NCBI GenBank assembly: GCA_023418595.1
Contig: JAEZZI010000021.1
Coordinates: forward strand, 1-64,000
Length of the DNA: 64,000 nucleotides
Direction: 5' to 3'
Source of the DNA: Pseudomonadota bacterium
GTDB lineage: Bacteria > Pseudomonadota > Alphaproteobacteria > Sphingomonadales > Sphingomonadaceae
Both the position numbers and the translations under genes were made by a program. The stretch's first letter is position 1, and the number at the start of each line of letters is the position of its first letter. Below are positions 1-7,651 of this stretch, piece by piece. Below the pieces are notes generated by a model, which worked only from the letters and a program-made list of their open reading frames with translations, had not been told where the DNA came from and did not search any database.

Positions 1-123
1 GCCCGCCGGCTCAAGACGCTCAGCGGCCTCACACCCTACGAATACATCGCCAAGATCTGGACGTCAGAGCCAGGCCGGTTCATCGTCGACCCGATCCACC
101 AGATGCCGGGACTAAACACCTAG
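1..123 (+). CDS. IS481-family transposase, C-terminal fragment (cut by window edge)
   Basis: Only the last 40 codons are in the window. They end in the motif DPIHQMPGLNT followed by TAG, which is characteristic of the C-terminus of IS481-type DDE transposases; the preceding PYEY...WTSEPGRF stretch agrees. The protein would catalyse cut-and-paste or copy-paste movement of its insertion sequence. The stop codon lies only 16 bases before the stop codon of the convergent hipA gene, and I see no obvious terminal inverted repeat in that gap, so the right end of the element may be degraded or may lie inside hipA. Upstream integrity cannot be judged. Confidence 0.75.
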   Translation, partial: ARRLKTLSGLTPYEYIAKIWTSEPGRFIVDPIHQMPGLNT

Positions 124-139
124 CCACAAGGTCATGGCC

Positions 140-1393
140 TTATCGAAAATCCGCGCGAATGCTTTCCAGTCGCCTGCCGATATCCTCACGCGATGCTTGA
201 ACCCCTGCCTCGCCTGCGTGAGTAGGCCAGTCCGCGATGGCTGCGGCGACGCCATCGATGATTTCCGCGATCCGCACCGGCGCGATGCCGTGCGTCCGTC
301 CCACCAGTTCCACATGATCGCGGGTCGGTGCCCGTCCCTCCCCCGCGACGGCAAGATAATGTTCCCCTCCTGGCCCCGCCGAAAAGGTGAGGTCATAGGC
401 GGGCGCAAGGCGCCAAGCGCCGGCTGCGTCCATCAAAAAGGCATGCTGCCGGGTGTGGTCGTCGCGATTGCTGGCAAGCACGTTAAAAACCATCCGGCGA
501 AACGCTTCTTCCACGTCACGAACGTCGCGCGTGATAGCAAAAGTCGCACGAAGGAACCCGTCATAGTCGATGCTTGGCGCATGCGGCGGCGCTTCGATGG
601 CTCCGGCCAAGCTGATCATGTGCAGTCGATGCCCCGGGGCGGGTCGGTCGAATCGACGGGTCGCGAAGTAACCCGGTCCCTCGCCCGCCGCCAGCAATCG
701 ACTTTCGGCCATCTCGATCCCCGCTGCTCTGGCCATCGTGGCGTAAGCCTGTTCGATCGGACCGATATCGACCGGATCAACAAGCGCCGGGAACTTGACG
801 ATCCAGCTTTCGAAGCCGGCGGCGCTTTCACCGTCGTCGATGCCGACCTGGCCATCTGGTCCAAAGCCCACATGCACCTTTGGCCGTGCGCCGCCAGACG
901 CGCCGCCGAGCAACGCTAATGTATCTCCGAGAGACGCATGCTCGCCGAGCAGGATAGATCGGGACTGGGTCGCAAGTGCCGCAAGATCAAGCGTGGCCGC
1001 ATCGGCTGGCGGCGTGGTCAGCGGCGCGAAGGTGAGCGCACCGCGCCCTTGCTCACCGACCAGTGCCAGTCGATCGACCGGGTCGAGCGTGTCCCAGCGC
1101 GCTCCCAACCTTTCGACGCGGCGCTTCATCAACAGCGCTCCCCAAGCGTCGGGGAGGCTGTCAGCCAGAAATCCGTGAAGGCCTTCGAAGTCGCGACTTC
1201 GCGCTTCGATCAATCCGCGTTCCGGCGGATAGAGCAACGGCGAAACTTGGTTTGTCCCGGAAAGATAAGCGTCGCTCCATTCCAACGCGGCGCGCCCGCC
1301 CGCCATGACGACGCGACCAACCGGATCATCACCCGCAGCCTCGTCAATTCGTAAGCCGATTGCGAGTGGTGACCCCGGCCTCAACTTCGTCAC
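140..1393 (-). CDS. hipA: HipA-family serine/threonine kinase toxin
   Basis: 417 residues, close to the usual HipA size of about 440. Typical HipA landmarks are in order: glycine-rich GGASGGARPK at 163-172, the ATP-binding lysine in IVKFP at 198-202, the catalytic loop NRDDH at 309-313 with likely catalytic D311, and PAYDL with metal-binding D334. Known HipA kinases phosphorylate translation factors or tRNA synthetases and induce growth arrest; the target here is unknown. It is the second gene of an antitoxin-toxin operon, its ATG overlapping the antitoxin stop by four bases. It converges on a transposase fragment at the distal end of a probable genomic island. All key residues appear intact, so it is probably active. 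Confidence 0.9.
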   Translation of the reverse strand: MTKLRPGSPLAIGLRIDEAAGDDPVGRVVMAGGRAALEWSDAYLSGTNQVSPLLYPPERGLIEARSRDFEGLHGFLADSLPDAWGALLMKRRVERLGARWDTLDPVDRLALVGEQGRGALTFAPLTTPPADAATLDLAALATQSRSILLGEHASLGDTLALLGGASGGARPKVHVGFGPDGQVGIDDGESAAGFESWIVKFPALVDPVDIGPIEQAYATMARAAGIEMAESRLLAAGEGPGYFATRRFDRPAPGHRLHMISLAGAIEAPPHAPSIDYDGFLRATFAITRDVRDVEEAFRRMVFNVLASNRDDHTRQHAFLMDAAGAWRLAPAYDLTFSAGPGGEHYLAVAGEGRAPTRDHVELVGRTHGIAPVRIAEIIDGVAAAIADWPTHAGEAGVQASREDIGRRLESIRADFR

Positions 1394-1707
1394 ACGTTTT
1401 GCCCGGATCGTGCGCGTCGACGCGCTTTCGGCGCTTGCGCCTTGGCCTGCTGCTTCAGCAGATCATCCATCGAGGCCGCAGGGGGCGGTGGAAACAGTCC
1501 GTCGAGGTCCTGCTCACACCGCAGCACCAGAGCAGCACGCACCATATCCTCGATCGAGGCCTTGCCGATGGTCTCCATCCGACGCCAGGTACTGTAGGAC
1601 ACGCCAGAGCGACGCGCTGCCTCGATCTGTGTGATCCCCATCGCGGCCCGGCGCGCTTGGATACGCGCGCCGAGGCCAGAAGTAAGCTCTGTGGGCGTAT
1701 TTAACAT
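1390..1707 (-). CDS. hipB: HipB-like XRE-family HTH antitoxin
   Basis: 105 residues. Residues about 11-65 form a Cro/CI-type helix-turn-helix (GARIQARRAAMGITQIEAARR, then SYSTWRRMETIG), followed by a proline-rich linker and a basic tail. Antitoxins of this class bind HipA and repress the hipBA promoter. The gene precedes hipA and overlaps it by ATGA, so translation is coupled. No Shine-Dalgarno sequence precedes the ATG; the predicted promoter would start transcription at the ATG itself. A near-perfect 16-bp palindrome 40 bases upstream is a candidate operator. Confidence 0.85.
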   Translation of the reverse strand: MLNTPTELTSGLGARIQARRAAMGITQIEAARRSGVSYSTWRRMETIGKASIEDMVRAALVLRCEQDLDGLFPPPPAASMDDLLKQQAKAQAPKARRRARSGQNV

Positions 1708-1713
1708 CGCCCT

Positions 1714-1742
1714 TATATGAACATTTGAGCCTTATTTGTCAA
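1714..1742 (-). promoter_or_regulatory. Predicted hipBA promoter, leaderless arrangement
   Basis: On the minus strand TTGACA (1742-1737) is followed after 17 bases by CATATA (1719-1714). The expected start of transcription, about seven bases further, coincides with the hipB ATG at 1707, so the mRNA would lack a 5' leader. The -35 match is perfect and the -10 match partial. Confidence 0.5.
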
Positions 1743-1747
1743 TGAAG

Positions 1748-1763
1748 TGCCCCAATTTGGGCA
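1748..1763. promoter_or_regulatory. 16-bp near-palindrome, candidate HipB operator
   Basis: TGCCC(C)AATT(T)GGGCA has self-complementary arms with one symmetric mismatch pair. It lies just upstream of the hipBA -35 box and directly after the integrase stop codon, so it could serve as an antitoxin operator. A weak terminator for the integrase gene is the alternative. Confidence 0.4.
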
Positions 1764-1764
1764 T

Positions 1765-3792
1765 TTAGGGATGATTGGGGTTCTTCGCGTCAGAGCGCTG
1801 CTTTCGGACCCGTGGTGAACCAACCCGCGACCGTAGATCCAACGGCAACAGCCGAATCGGACTGGGGACCAGATGGCTGGTGATGTTCGGGACGTAACGC
1901 TCCATGAACTCGCGCCGCTCGCGAAGGACCACATCCAGCCCTTCGGTCTGGATCCGCTTCGAATAATGTTTGGCGTTGGTGCCCGTGCGTGCGTGCCCCA
2001 TGACGTCCGCGCGCAGGATTTCATTGACGCCATCAACTTCGTAGAAGCTGCTGCCAAGTGCACGGATCGAATGAATATCCGCGCCCTTCCCCGTCGGTGC
2101 CGGAGGAAGGGCCATGTGGTCGGCGATATAATCGACCATATGCGTCCACGCCCGTTCGTAAAAGAACGCGCCGCCCCGTTTCTTGGCCGCAACGTAACAT
2201 TCGGGGAAGACTTCCGTGTGGCCTTCGGCAGCGACGGCGCCGACATAATCGAGAAAGCCCAGGCGGCACAATTCCTGCGGGATCGGTAGGTAGCGGTTGC
2301 GCGCGTCCCGCTTCTCGCCCGCCTTCTCTCCATCATGCCCGCGTGTGAAATTGTCGCGGATGTGCAGGTAAGGTGTTTCGCCGTCGATAAAGACGTCAGC
2401 GACCTCGAGGCCGCAGATTTCCTCACGGCACGCGGCGGTATAATACCAGATCAACGGCGCGAAATATGCCGCATCATGATAGACGCTGAGCTTGCGCCCT
2501 ACGGCCTTCAACCGCTGCTTCGGGCCGTCCCCTCCGGTATAGATCGGGGATGCGAACAGACATTCGAGATGCGACCGCTGCCATGGCGGACGAAGATCGT
2601 CACCCTTGTCCTTGATGGTGATCCGCGCGGCACCGAAATCGAGCACCAACGCTGTCGCGGTGCGACTTTTCCAGCTCGTTTGAGAAAGGTGCTTCGATAC
2701 CGTTTGGAGGAACGACAAATCCCGGTTGACGGTTTTGGGGTTGCGGCGCCCACGTTCGGTCAGTGGCGGAATTTCAGGCAGGACATCAATGAAGGGGCGA
2801 GACATCGTGCCTTTCTCAAGGGTGCCGAACGAGAACTTCACGGGGAGTCGCAGCAGACCCTTCTTGAACGCCGCGACGTCGAGATGGTTATAGTCGCCCA
2901 AAAGCTTGTCGCCGGTGATCCAGGCAAAGGTTTGCAGGATCCGCCGCTGTTGGGACACGTCGCCGCTCCACACGCCTTCGGCCTTCAGTTCCGCAATAAT
3001 GTCGTCGATGACCTCGCTGAACCGGCGGCTGTCGAAGATAAGGAATGGGCATTCCTGCGCTGGGACACTGGTCGAGACCCCTGCAGAAGCGCTCGGATGT
3101 AAGACGACCGGCGCAGACACGCGCGCGGGGCGCGGGCCAAGATCCGCTGTCAATGCGGTCATTGGGTCGGGCGCATCGAGCACATCATCGTCGAACGCCC
3201 GCTGGGCGAGTTCTGCGCCTCGACCCATGCCGCGCAGAATGTGCGTCCGCGCCGGTTCGATAACCGCCTGATGCGCAGGCGCACCGATTGCTTTCAGGAT
3301 GGCGGCAATTTGCTCATCGCCTAGATTGGAGAGGATCTGCGCCGTATAGAAATCGACGCTCTCAAGGTGCAAGTTGTCGCCTGGTTCAGGCGCATCACGC
3401 CGCGAATCCTTTGGGGCTGTCGGACGTTTGGGGCGACGCAAGCTACGACACGCTTGCGCGATCGACGCCGCCACGTCCGGCACCGAATCCGACCAGGGTT
3501 CATTGGCATAGGCATCGTTGAGCAGGCCGCCGAGTTCTTCCTCGAGCGCGCGTCGGAAAATTTCGTCGATCTGGTCGCCCTTTAGCGGGGGGCCTTGTTC
3601 CAGCATGCAGTCGACCTTCGTCTTCACCACCATGAAACGCGCCGATAACGACGCGGCGCGCTGGCGTGCCACCGATGGCGAAGCCGTGCGCATTGCGAGG
3701 GTTACGTGTTTCGAGATAAGATTTTGGAAATGCACGCGGCGTCGGAAGACATAGCGGCCATTGACGCGGCGGGTGTAGGGTATCGAGCACAT
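1765..3792 (-). CDS. Tyrosine recombinase / phage-type integrase (DUF6538-like N-terminus)
   Basis: 675 residues from the chosen ATG; an upstream in-frame ATG at 3828 would give 687 but has no ribosome-binding sequence, whereas AAAGGCGAAG lies before 3792. The N-terminus (SIPYTRRVNGRYVFRRRV) resembles the short beta-hairpin domain of DUF6538 integrases. The catalytic set is visible, in 687-residue numbering: R468 in AACREEICGL, H586-x-x-R589, H612 in MGHARTG and nucleophile Y622. A long variable middle region (about 140-260) makes it larger than most phage integrases. It starts 126 bases from the 3' end of tRNA-Pro, the usual position of an island integrase relative to its attachment site. 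Intact and probably functional. Confidence 0.85.
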   Translation of the reverse strand: MCSIPYTRRVNGRYVFRRRVHFQNLISKHVTLAMRTASPSVARQRAASLSARFMVVKTKVDCMLEQGPPLKGDQIDEIFRRALEEELGGLLNDAYANEPWSDSVPDVAASIAQACRSLRRPKRPTAPKDSRRDAPEPGDNLHLESVDFYTAQILSNLGDEQIAAILKAIGAPAHQAVIEPARTHILRGMGRGAELAQRAFDDDVLDAPDPMTALTADLGPRPARVSAPVVLHPSASAGVSTSVPAQECPFLIFDSRRFSEVIDDIIAELKAEGVWSGDVSQQRRILQTFAWITGDKLLGDYNHLDVAAFKKGLLRLPVKFSFGTLEKGTMSRPFIDVLPEIPPLTERGRRNPKTVNRDLSFLQTVSKHLSQTSWKSRTATALVLDFGAARITIKDKGDDLRPPWQRSHLECLFASPIYTGGDGPKQRLKAVGRKLSVYHDAAYFAPLIWYYTAACREEICGLEVADVFIDGETPYLHIRDNFTRGHDGEKAGEKRDARNRYLPIPQELCRLGFLDYVGAVAAEGHTEVFPECYVAAKKRGGAFFYERAWTHMVDYIADHMALPPAPTGKGADIHSIRALGSSFYEVDGVNEILRADVMGHARTGTNAKHYSKRIQTEGLDVVLRERREFMERYVPNITSHLVPSPIRLLPLDLRSRVGSPRVRKQRSDAKNPNHP

Positions 3793-3915
3793 GATCGGAA
3801 CTTCGCCTTTCGTGCGCGGACCGATCATTTTGGGGGGTGCTCATGGGGATGTGCCATGGGACCAACCCGAAATATCAGCCGCGCAAAGTGGCGGAAATCC
3901 GTGTGTTTTGCGATA

Positions 3916-3995
<80 letters not shown>

Positions 3996-4067
3996 ACATC
4001 GCGTGCGCTTTGCCTGTATCGTCGCACGAGCGCAACCCAAATGCGGGCGCTGCGTCGATAATGCGGC

Positions 4068-4143
4068 TGGTGGGCCCGGCAGGACTCGAACCCGCAACCT
4101 AGCCGTTATGAGCGGCCAGCTCTAACCGTTGAGCTACAGGCCC
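4068..4143 (-). tRNA. tRNA-Ile2 (anticodon CAT, lysidine type)
   Basis: The minus strand folds as a 76-nt tRNA: acceptor GGGCCTG/CGGGCCC, anticodon loop CTCATAA with CAT, T-loop TTCGAGT, discriminator A and encoded CCA. Body and anticodon stem match the minor isoleucine tRNA that reads AUA after TilS converts C34 to lysidine, rather than elongator or initiator Met tRNA. The identity rests on recalled family resemblance. Confidence 0.85.
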
Positions 4144-4194
4144 CTCCAGCGTCGCGAGCGATAGCGGATGGAACGCAGCCGCCGCAAGGGGCTG

Positions 4195-5205
4195 TCACCC
4201 CGCGCGGTCAAGCGCTTCGATCAATTCATCATGGCTGGCGCTGCGCACGCCGAGGCGATCGAGCAGCGCCAATACCTGATCCCACCAGCGATGAAACGCC
4301 GCCAAGTCACCGGTATCGCGGACGAAACTGGTATGGCCCGGTGCGACGCTGGGCGAATGGAAGGAGAAATTGAGCAGCCGCTCCCCCTCCCCGATCGCGA
4401 CGCGGATCGCCTCCAGCGCATCGGCCAGCGGCATATCCTCCGGCGTCAACGCGACCCGCGCGAGCAGTTTGCTGCGCGCGGCAATGGCCGGGCCATAGGG
4501 GAACCGCGCCAGCATGGGATGGAGTGCCGCGCCCGACTTTCGCAAGCGACCCGTGAAGATGCTGGTCAGCGGCAATTCGATCAGGTCGCGGTCGATCCAG
4601 AAGCCCGCATTGCCGATGGCGCGATAATCGGGGCCGCCAATAGCAGAATAGTCGTAACGCGCGCGCATCGAGCTATCGATGCGATAGCCATGCGCGATCA
4701 GGCTGGCGGCGCTGTCCGGCCCCAGCCCATAGCGCCCCGCGCGGTAAATGAGTGGCGCCACCCCGAATGCGGAAACGATCGCGCCGGTCAGCGCCGCGAT
4801 CTTGGCATGTTCGAGCCGAGTGTCGAGATTGCCCGCAAAGCTGTTGCGATCGTTTACGGTTTCATCGAACGGCGGCGTCACCCAGGAATGAAGCTGGGCG
4901 CCGATCGCCGATCGCCCGTCGCGCAGCAACTCGTTCAGCGTTTCGACGGCCAGGGGGGACGTGGCGATCGGATGATCGACCAGATAGGTGATGCCGATGC
5001 CGCGTTCGGCAAAGCGGCGATGCGCGTCCGGCAGCGCCGCGATCGCCTGGGTCGATCGGTTGGCGCGACTGAACGGCGCGGACCAGTCGAATTCCTCTTC
5101 GGTATCGACCATGATGGTGAAACGCGTCCCGAAATCGTCGGGCCACCGAACATGCCGGTCGATCGCAGGAGGGTCAGGCCGATAGCCGCGGGCGTCGCCG
5201 GTCAT
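4195..5205 (-). CDS. Polysaccharide deacetylase family protein (WalW-like)
   Basis: 336 residues, no signal peptide. Family landmarks of NodB-type deacetylases are present: the acidic motif MVDTEEEFDW near residue 32, a histidine motif GAQLHSW near 102-108, and a C-terminal FSFHSPS strand near 285. The family hydrolyses N- or O-acetyl groups from surface polysaccharides using a divalent metal. Its ATG directly follows the TGA of the upstream kinase-like gene (TGAATG), so translation is probably coupled and the pair may act in one envelope or exopolysaccharide process. The actual substrate cannot be read from sequence. Confidence 0.8.
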   Translation of the reverse strand: MTGDARGYRPDPPAIDRHVRWPDDFGTRFTIMVDTEEEFDWSAPFSRANRSTQAIAALPDAHRRFAERGIGITYLVDHPIATSPLAVETLNELLRDGRSAIGAQLHSWVTPPFDETVNDRNSFAGNLDTRLEHAKIAALTGAIVSAFGVAPLIYRAGRYGLGPDSAASLIAHGYRIDSSMRARYDYSAIGGPDYRAIGNAGFWIDRDLIELPLTSIFTGRLRKSGAALHPMLARFPYGPAIAARSKLLARVALTPEDMPLADALEAIRVAIGEGERLLNFSFHSPSVAPGHTSFVRDTGDLAAFHRWWDQVLALLDRLGVRSASHDELIEALDRAG

Positions 5206-6879
5206 TCACGGTTGATGCCGCGATCCGTTGGTGGCCGCAACCCGGCTTGCGGCAGGGAGCGTCAGGTGCAATCGATCAGCCCCGATCTCGAACGTCCCGC
5301 CCAGTTCGTGCGCTAGGTTGCGCGCCAGTCGCAGCGCAAATTCCGCGCCCAGCAGCACGGCATCGCGCGTTTCGCCCTCCGCCGAATCGAGCGCTTCAAT
5401 GTCGAGGCCAGCCGGGCGCGCAATGTCGATCGCGACGACCACGCCCGCTTGCTCTATCCGAACATCGATCCGCTCGCCGCGTCCTGCGGCGGCGGCGAGC
5501 GTGGCGAACAGCCGTCCAACCAGCCGTTCGATCGCGCGTCGGTCGCCATCGATTTCGGCCTCGACGTCCTCAATCGCGAACGCTGCGCCGCGCAGCGCGA
5601 GCAGGTCGCCCAGATCGTTCGCGACACCGCGCATCAGATCGCCGATCGCGATCGCCTGCGGCCGCAATTCCAGACTGTTTCCCTCGATCCGCGCGGCAAG
5701 GTCGAGATCGTCGATCGCGGCGATCAACAGGCTCGCCTGTTCGCGGATCACGGTCGCCCGTTCGCGATAGATGCCGGGGACCGGCCCCAGGATTTCGCTT
5801 TCGATCATCTCGGCAAAACCGGAAATGGCGTTGGCCGGGGTGCGCAATTCGTGGACGAGCTGACGCATCGACTCGGCGGGCGGACCGGACGACCGGTCGG
5901 CGCGTTCGTGTCCGCGCGGCCGCCGGGCCGTGCCGCGATAGCCGATGAACCGCCCGCTGGCCGGATCAAAGGCCGGAACGCCGGATAGCAGCCAGTCGCC
6001 CGCCGCATCCGACGTTCCGTCCACACGTAACCGTGCATCACGGAAAGATGCGCGGCGGCGAAGCGCGCCTGCAACCACCGCGTCGCCGCCCACGTAATCG
6101 CCACCGGGTTCTGCCAGCGACAATCCGATCGTCGCGCTGCGATTGGTCCCGTCGACCCAGTCGATCACCCCGGCCCGGTCGGTTTCGAACCGGAAGCTGT
6201 CGGCGCGGGGCGCGGGGGGCGGCACTGGCGCTGCCGGGGCCTGTTCGCGTTCGCGCTGATAGGCGTCGATCCGGGCGACGACTTCGGCAATGTCGAACGG
6301 CCCTTCGGCGGGTGATTCGGCGCGGCGCACGGCTTCGGCGACCACCGGCATGTCGAGCGCCACCGAACCGAGGGAAACGAACGAACGCGACTTGTGAACC
6401 GGTGCCGCGACGGCTTGCTCGGCACCAGGCACCACGGACGCACCGGCATCGCCTGCGGGCAGCACCATGTCGGTTGGGCCATAGGCTTCGAGTCCGCGAG
6501 CGACCGCCGGGGTTAGGTCGCGGCGGTTGCGCAGCACCGCGCGTGCAGGCGGCGTCAATTCGGGGAGCAGCGCGATCCATGCCGCATCGCTCAACCGCGC
6601 GCTCCGAAGCAGCGGCAATGCCACCGCAACGTCGTCGATCGCCAGAAACGCGATCAGCGCGGCAGGTGGGCTAGCGGCCTCAAGCGCCTGGACGCTGGCC
6701 ACCCGGATAGCGCGGGGCACGCGCGCGCGGAGCGATTCGAGCCGGTGGCGCGCGCGATCGTCGAACGGCGCACGTCCCCGTGCGACCAGATCGACGATCT
6801 GCCGCCAGGCCGACTGTGCCGCAACGCCTGAATCGACGTCGCTCGCCAGTACCGTTTCGAAACTGTCGTCGAACCGCAC
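5206..6879 (-). CDS. PAS-containing sensor histidine kinase-like protein with degenerate ATP-binding domain
   Basis: 557 residues, no transmembrane segment, so cytoplasmic. Residues about 40-135 form helical repeats resembling DUF2336/HEAT-type regions, about 225-320 look like a PAS domain, and 335-400 are a HisKA dimerization domain with the conserved H343 in LVHELRTPAN. The following HATPase region is poorly conserved: the N-box position reads RLVGRLFATLAAA without the usual asparagine pattern, and no DxGxG G1 box is visible. It may therefore act as a phosphatase, scaffold or phosphoryl acceptor rather than an autokinase. No response-regulator gene is adjacent; the next gene is a coupled polysaccharide deacetylase. 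Confidence 0.8.
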   Translation of the reverse strand: MRFDDSFETVLASDVDSGVAAQSAWRQIVDLVARGRAPFDDRARHRLESLRARVPRAIRVASVQALEAASPPAALIAFLAIDDVAVALPLLRSARLSDAAWIALLPELTPPARAVLRNRRDLTPAVARGLEAYGPTDMVLPAGDAGASVVPGAEQAVAAPVHKSRSFVSLGSVALDMPVVAEAVRRAESPAEGPFDIAEVVARIDAYQREREQAPAAPVPPPAPRADSFRFETDRAGVIDWVDGTNRSATIGLSLAEPGGDYVGGDAVVAGALRRRASFRDARLRVDGTSDAAGDWLLSGVPAFDPASGRFIGYRGTARRPRGHERADRSSGPPAESMRQLVHELRTPANAISGFAEMIESEILGPVPGIYRERATVIREQASLLIAAIDDLDLAARIEGNSLELRPQAIAIGDLMRGVANDLGDLLALRGAAFAIEDVEAEIDGDRRAIERLVGRLFATLAAAAGRGERIDVRIEQAGVVVAIDIARPAGLDIEALDSAEGETRDAVLLGAEFALRLARNLAHELGGTFEIGADRLHLTLPAASRVAATNGSRHQP

Positions 6880-6940
6880 CTAACTCGCCCGCATGTCGCC
6901 GCGAAAATCCGCGCCGTGTCTCGGGCCATATCCAGCGTTG

Positions 6941-6965
6941 TGCCGGTTTGACACCGGCATTTTTT
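6941..6965 (+). terminator. Orphan Rho-independent terminator between divergent genes
   Basis: TGCCGGT (6941-6947), loop TTGAC, ACCGGCA (6953-6959), then six T residues. It is oriented for plus-strand transcripts, yet the only plus-strand gene here starts downstream at 7065 and the gene on the left is on the minus strand. It may end a short leader or small RNA, or attenuate lrp expression. Confidence 0.6.
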
Positions 6966-7064
6966 GGGACGTTGCATAGTGGGACAATTGCGTTTGGCGG
7001 CAACTATCTTATGTTCCGGCACGAGCCGATGTTCGAATCCTTCGGCCACAAAAGGGAGTTCCGA

Positions 7065-7532
7065 ATGGCGTTCGACCGCATCGACCGGCAAATTCTGTCG
7101 CTGCTTCAGGAAGATGGTCGAATGACCAATGTCGAGCTGGCCGAACGGGTGGGTCTGACCGCCCCGCCCTGCCTGCGCCGGGTGCGTGCGCTGGAGGAAG
7201 CAGGCGCGATCCGCGGCTATCACGCCGATCTCGATCCCGTATCGCTCGGCTTCGGCATCACGATCTTCGCGCTGGTGTCGCTGCGCAGCCAGGCGGAAAG
7301 CGATCTTGCGGCATTTGAGGAGCATATCGCCAGCATTCCCGAGGTCCGCGAATGCCACATGCTGAACGGCGAAATCGATTTCATCCTGAAGATCGTGGCG
7401 ACCGACCTGAAGAGCTTTCAGGAAATCCTGACCACGAAGCTCACGACCGCGCCCAACGTCACCAGCGTCAAGACGTCGCTGACGATCCGCACGGCGAAGC
7501 AGATGCCCGGCATTCCGGTTTCCGAACTTTAA
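7065..7532 (+). CDS. Lrp/AsnC family transcriptional regulator
   Basis: 155 residues, the standard size. An N-terminal winged helix-turn-helix (DRIDRQILSLLQEDGR through LRRVRALEEAGAI, about 3-55) is followed by an alpha-beta ligand-binding RAM domain (about 65-150). Such proteins form octamers that sense amino acids and regulate nearby or distant metabolic genes. The start was placed at 7065 because AAGGGAG lies six bases upstream and MAFDRIDRQ is the usual family N-terminus; an upstream ATG at 7030 lacks this. The close match to general Lrp in the ligand domain suggests a global rather than dedicated regulator, but this is inference. Confidence 0.92.
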   Translation: MAFDRIDRQILSLLQEDGRMTNVELAERVGLTAPPCLRRVRALEEAGAIRGYHADLDPVSLGFGITIFALVSLRSQAESDLAAFEEHIASIPEVRECHMLNGEIDFILKIVATDLKSFQEILTTKLTTAPNVTSVKTSLTIRTAKQMPGIPVSEL

Positions 7533-7546
7533 GTGACGGTGACGGT

Positions 7547-7564
7547 GAGGTTCGATCGAACCTC
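7547..7564 (+). terminator. 18-bp perfect palindrome after lrp
   Basis: GAGGTTCGATCGAACCTC is perfectly self-complementary and sits 15 bases after the Lrp stop codon. It could form part of the terminator, although no T-run follows. Confidence 0.4.
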
Positions 7565-7603
7565 CCCGGATACCCAGTCATTCGAATAGGCGATCAGCAG
7601 AAA

Positions 7604-7633
7604 AGGGGCGCGAAACCACCGTTTCGCGCCCCT
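7604..7633 (-). terminator. Intrinsic terminator between convergent lrp and TPR genes
   Basis: A 13-bp perfect stem AGGGGCGCGAAAC/GTTTCGCGCCCCT encloses the loop CACC. On the minus strand the stem is followed by TTTTCTG, so it is a good terminator for the TPR gene ending at 7652. On the plus strand the T-tract is weak. Confidence 0.75.
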
Positions 7634-7651
7634 ACCTGATTTGGTTGAAAA

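Noticed and set aside
2335..3102. A 255-codon frame opposite the integrase
   Set aside because: The minus-strand frame has the catalytic recombinase residues; this one shows no protein-like features.
6948..6980. lrp promoter with TTGACA in the terminator loop
   Set aside because: Kept only as an alternative: at a 17-base spacing the -10 position reads GTTGCA, a poor match.
7547..7564. Lrp binding site downstream of lrp
   Set aside because: The palindrome lies after the stop codon, where a terminator or chance is more likely than an operator.
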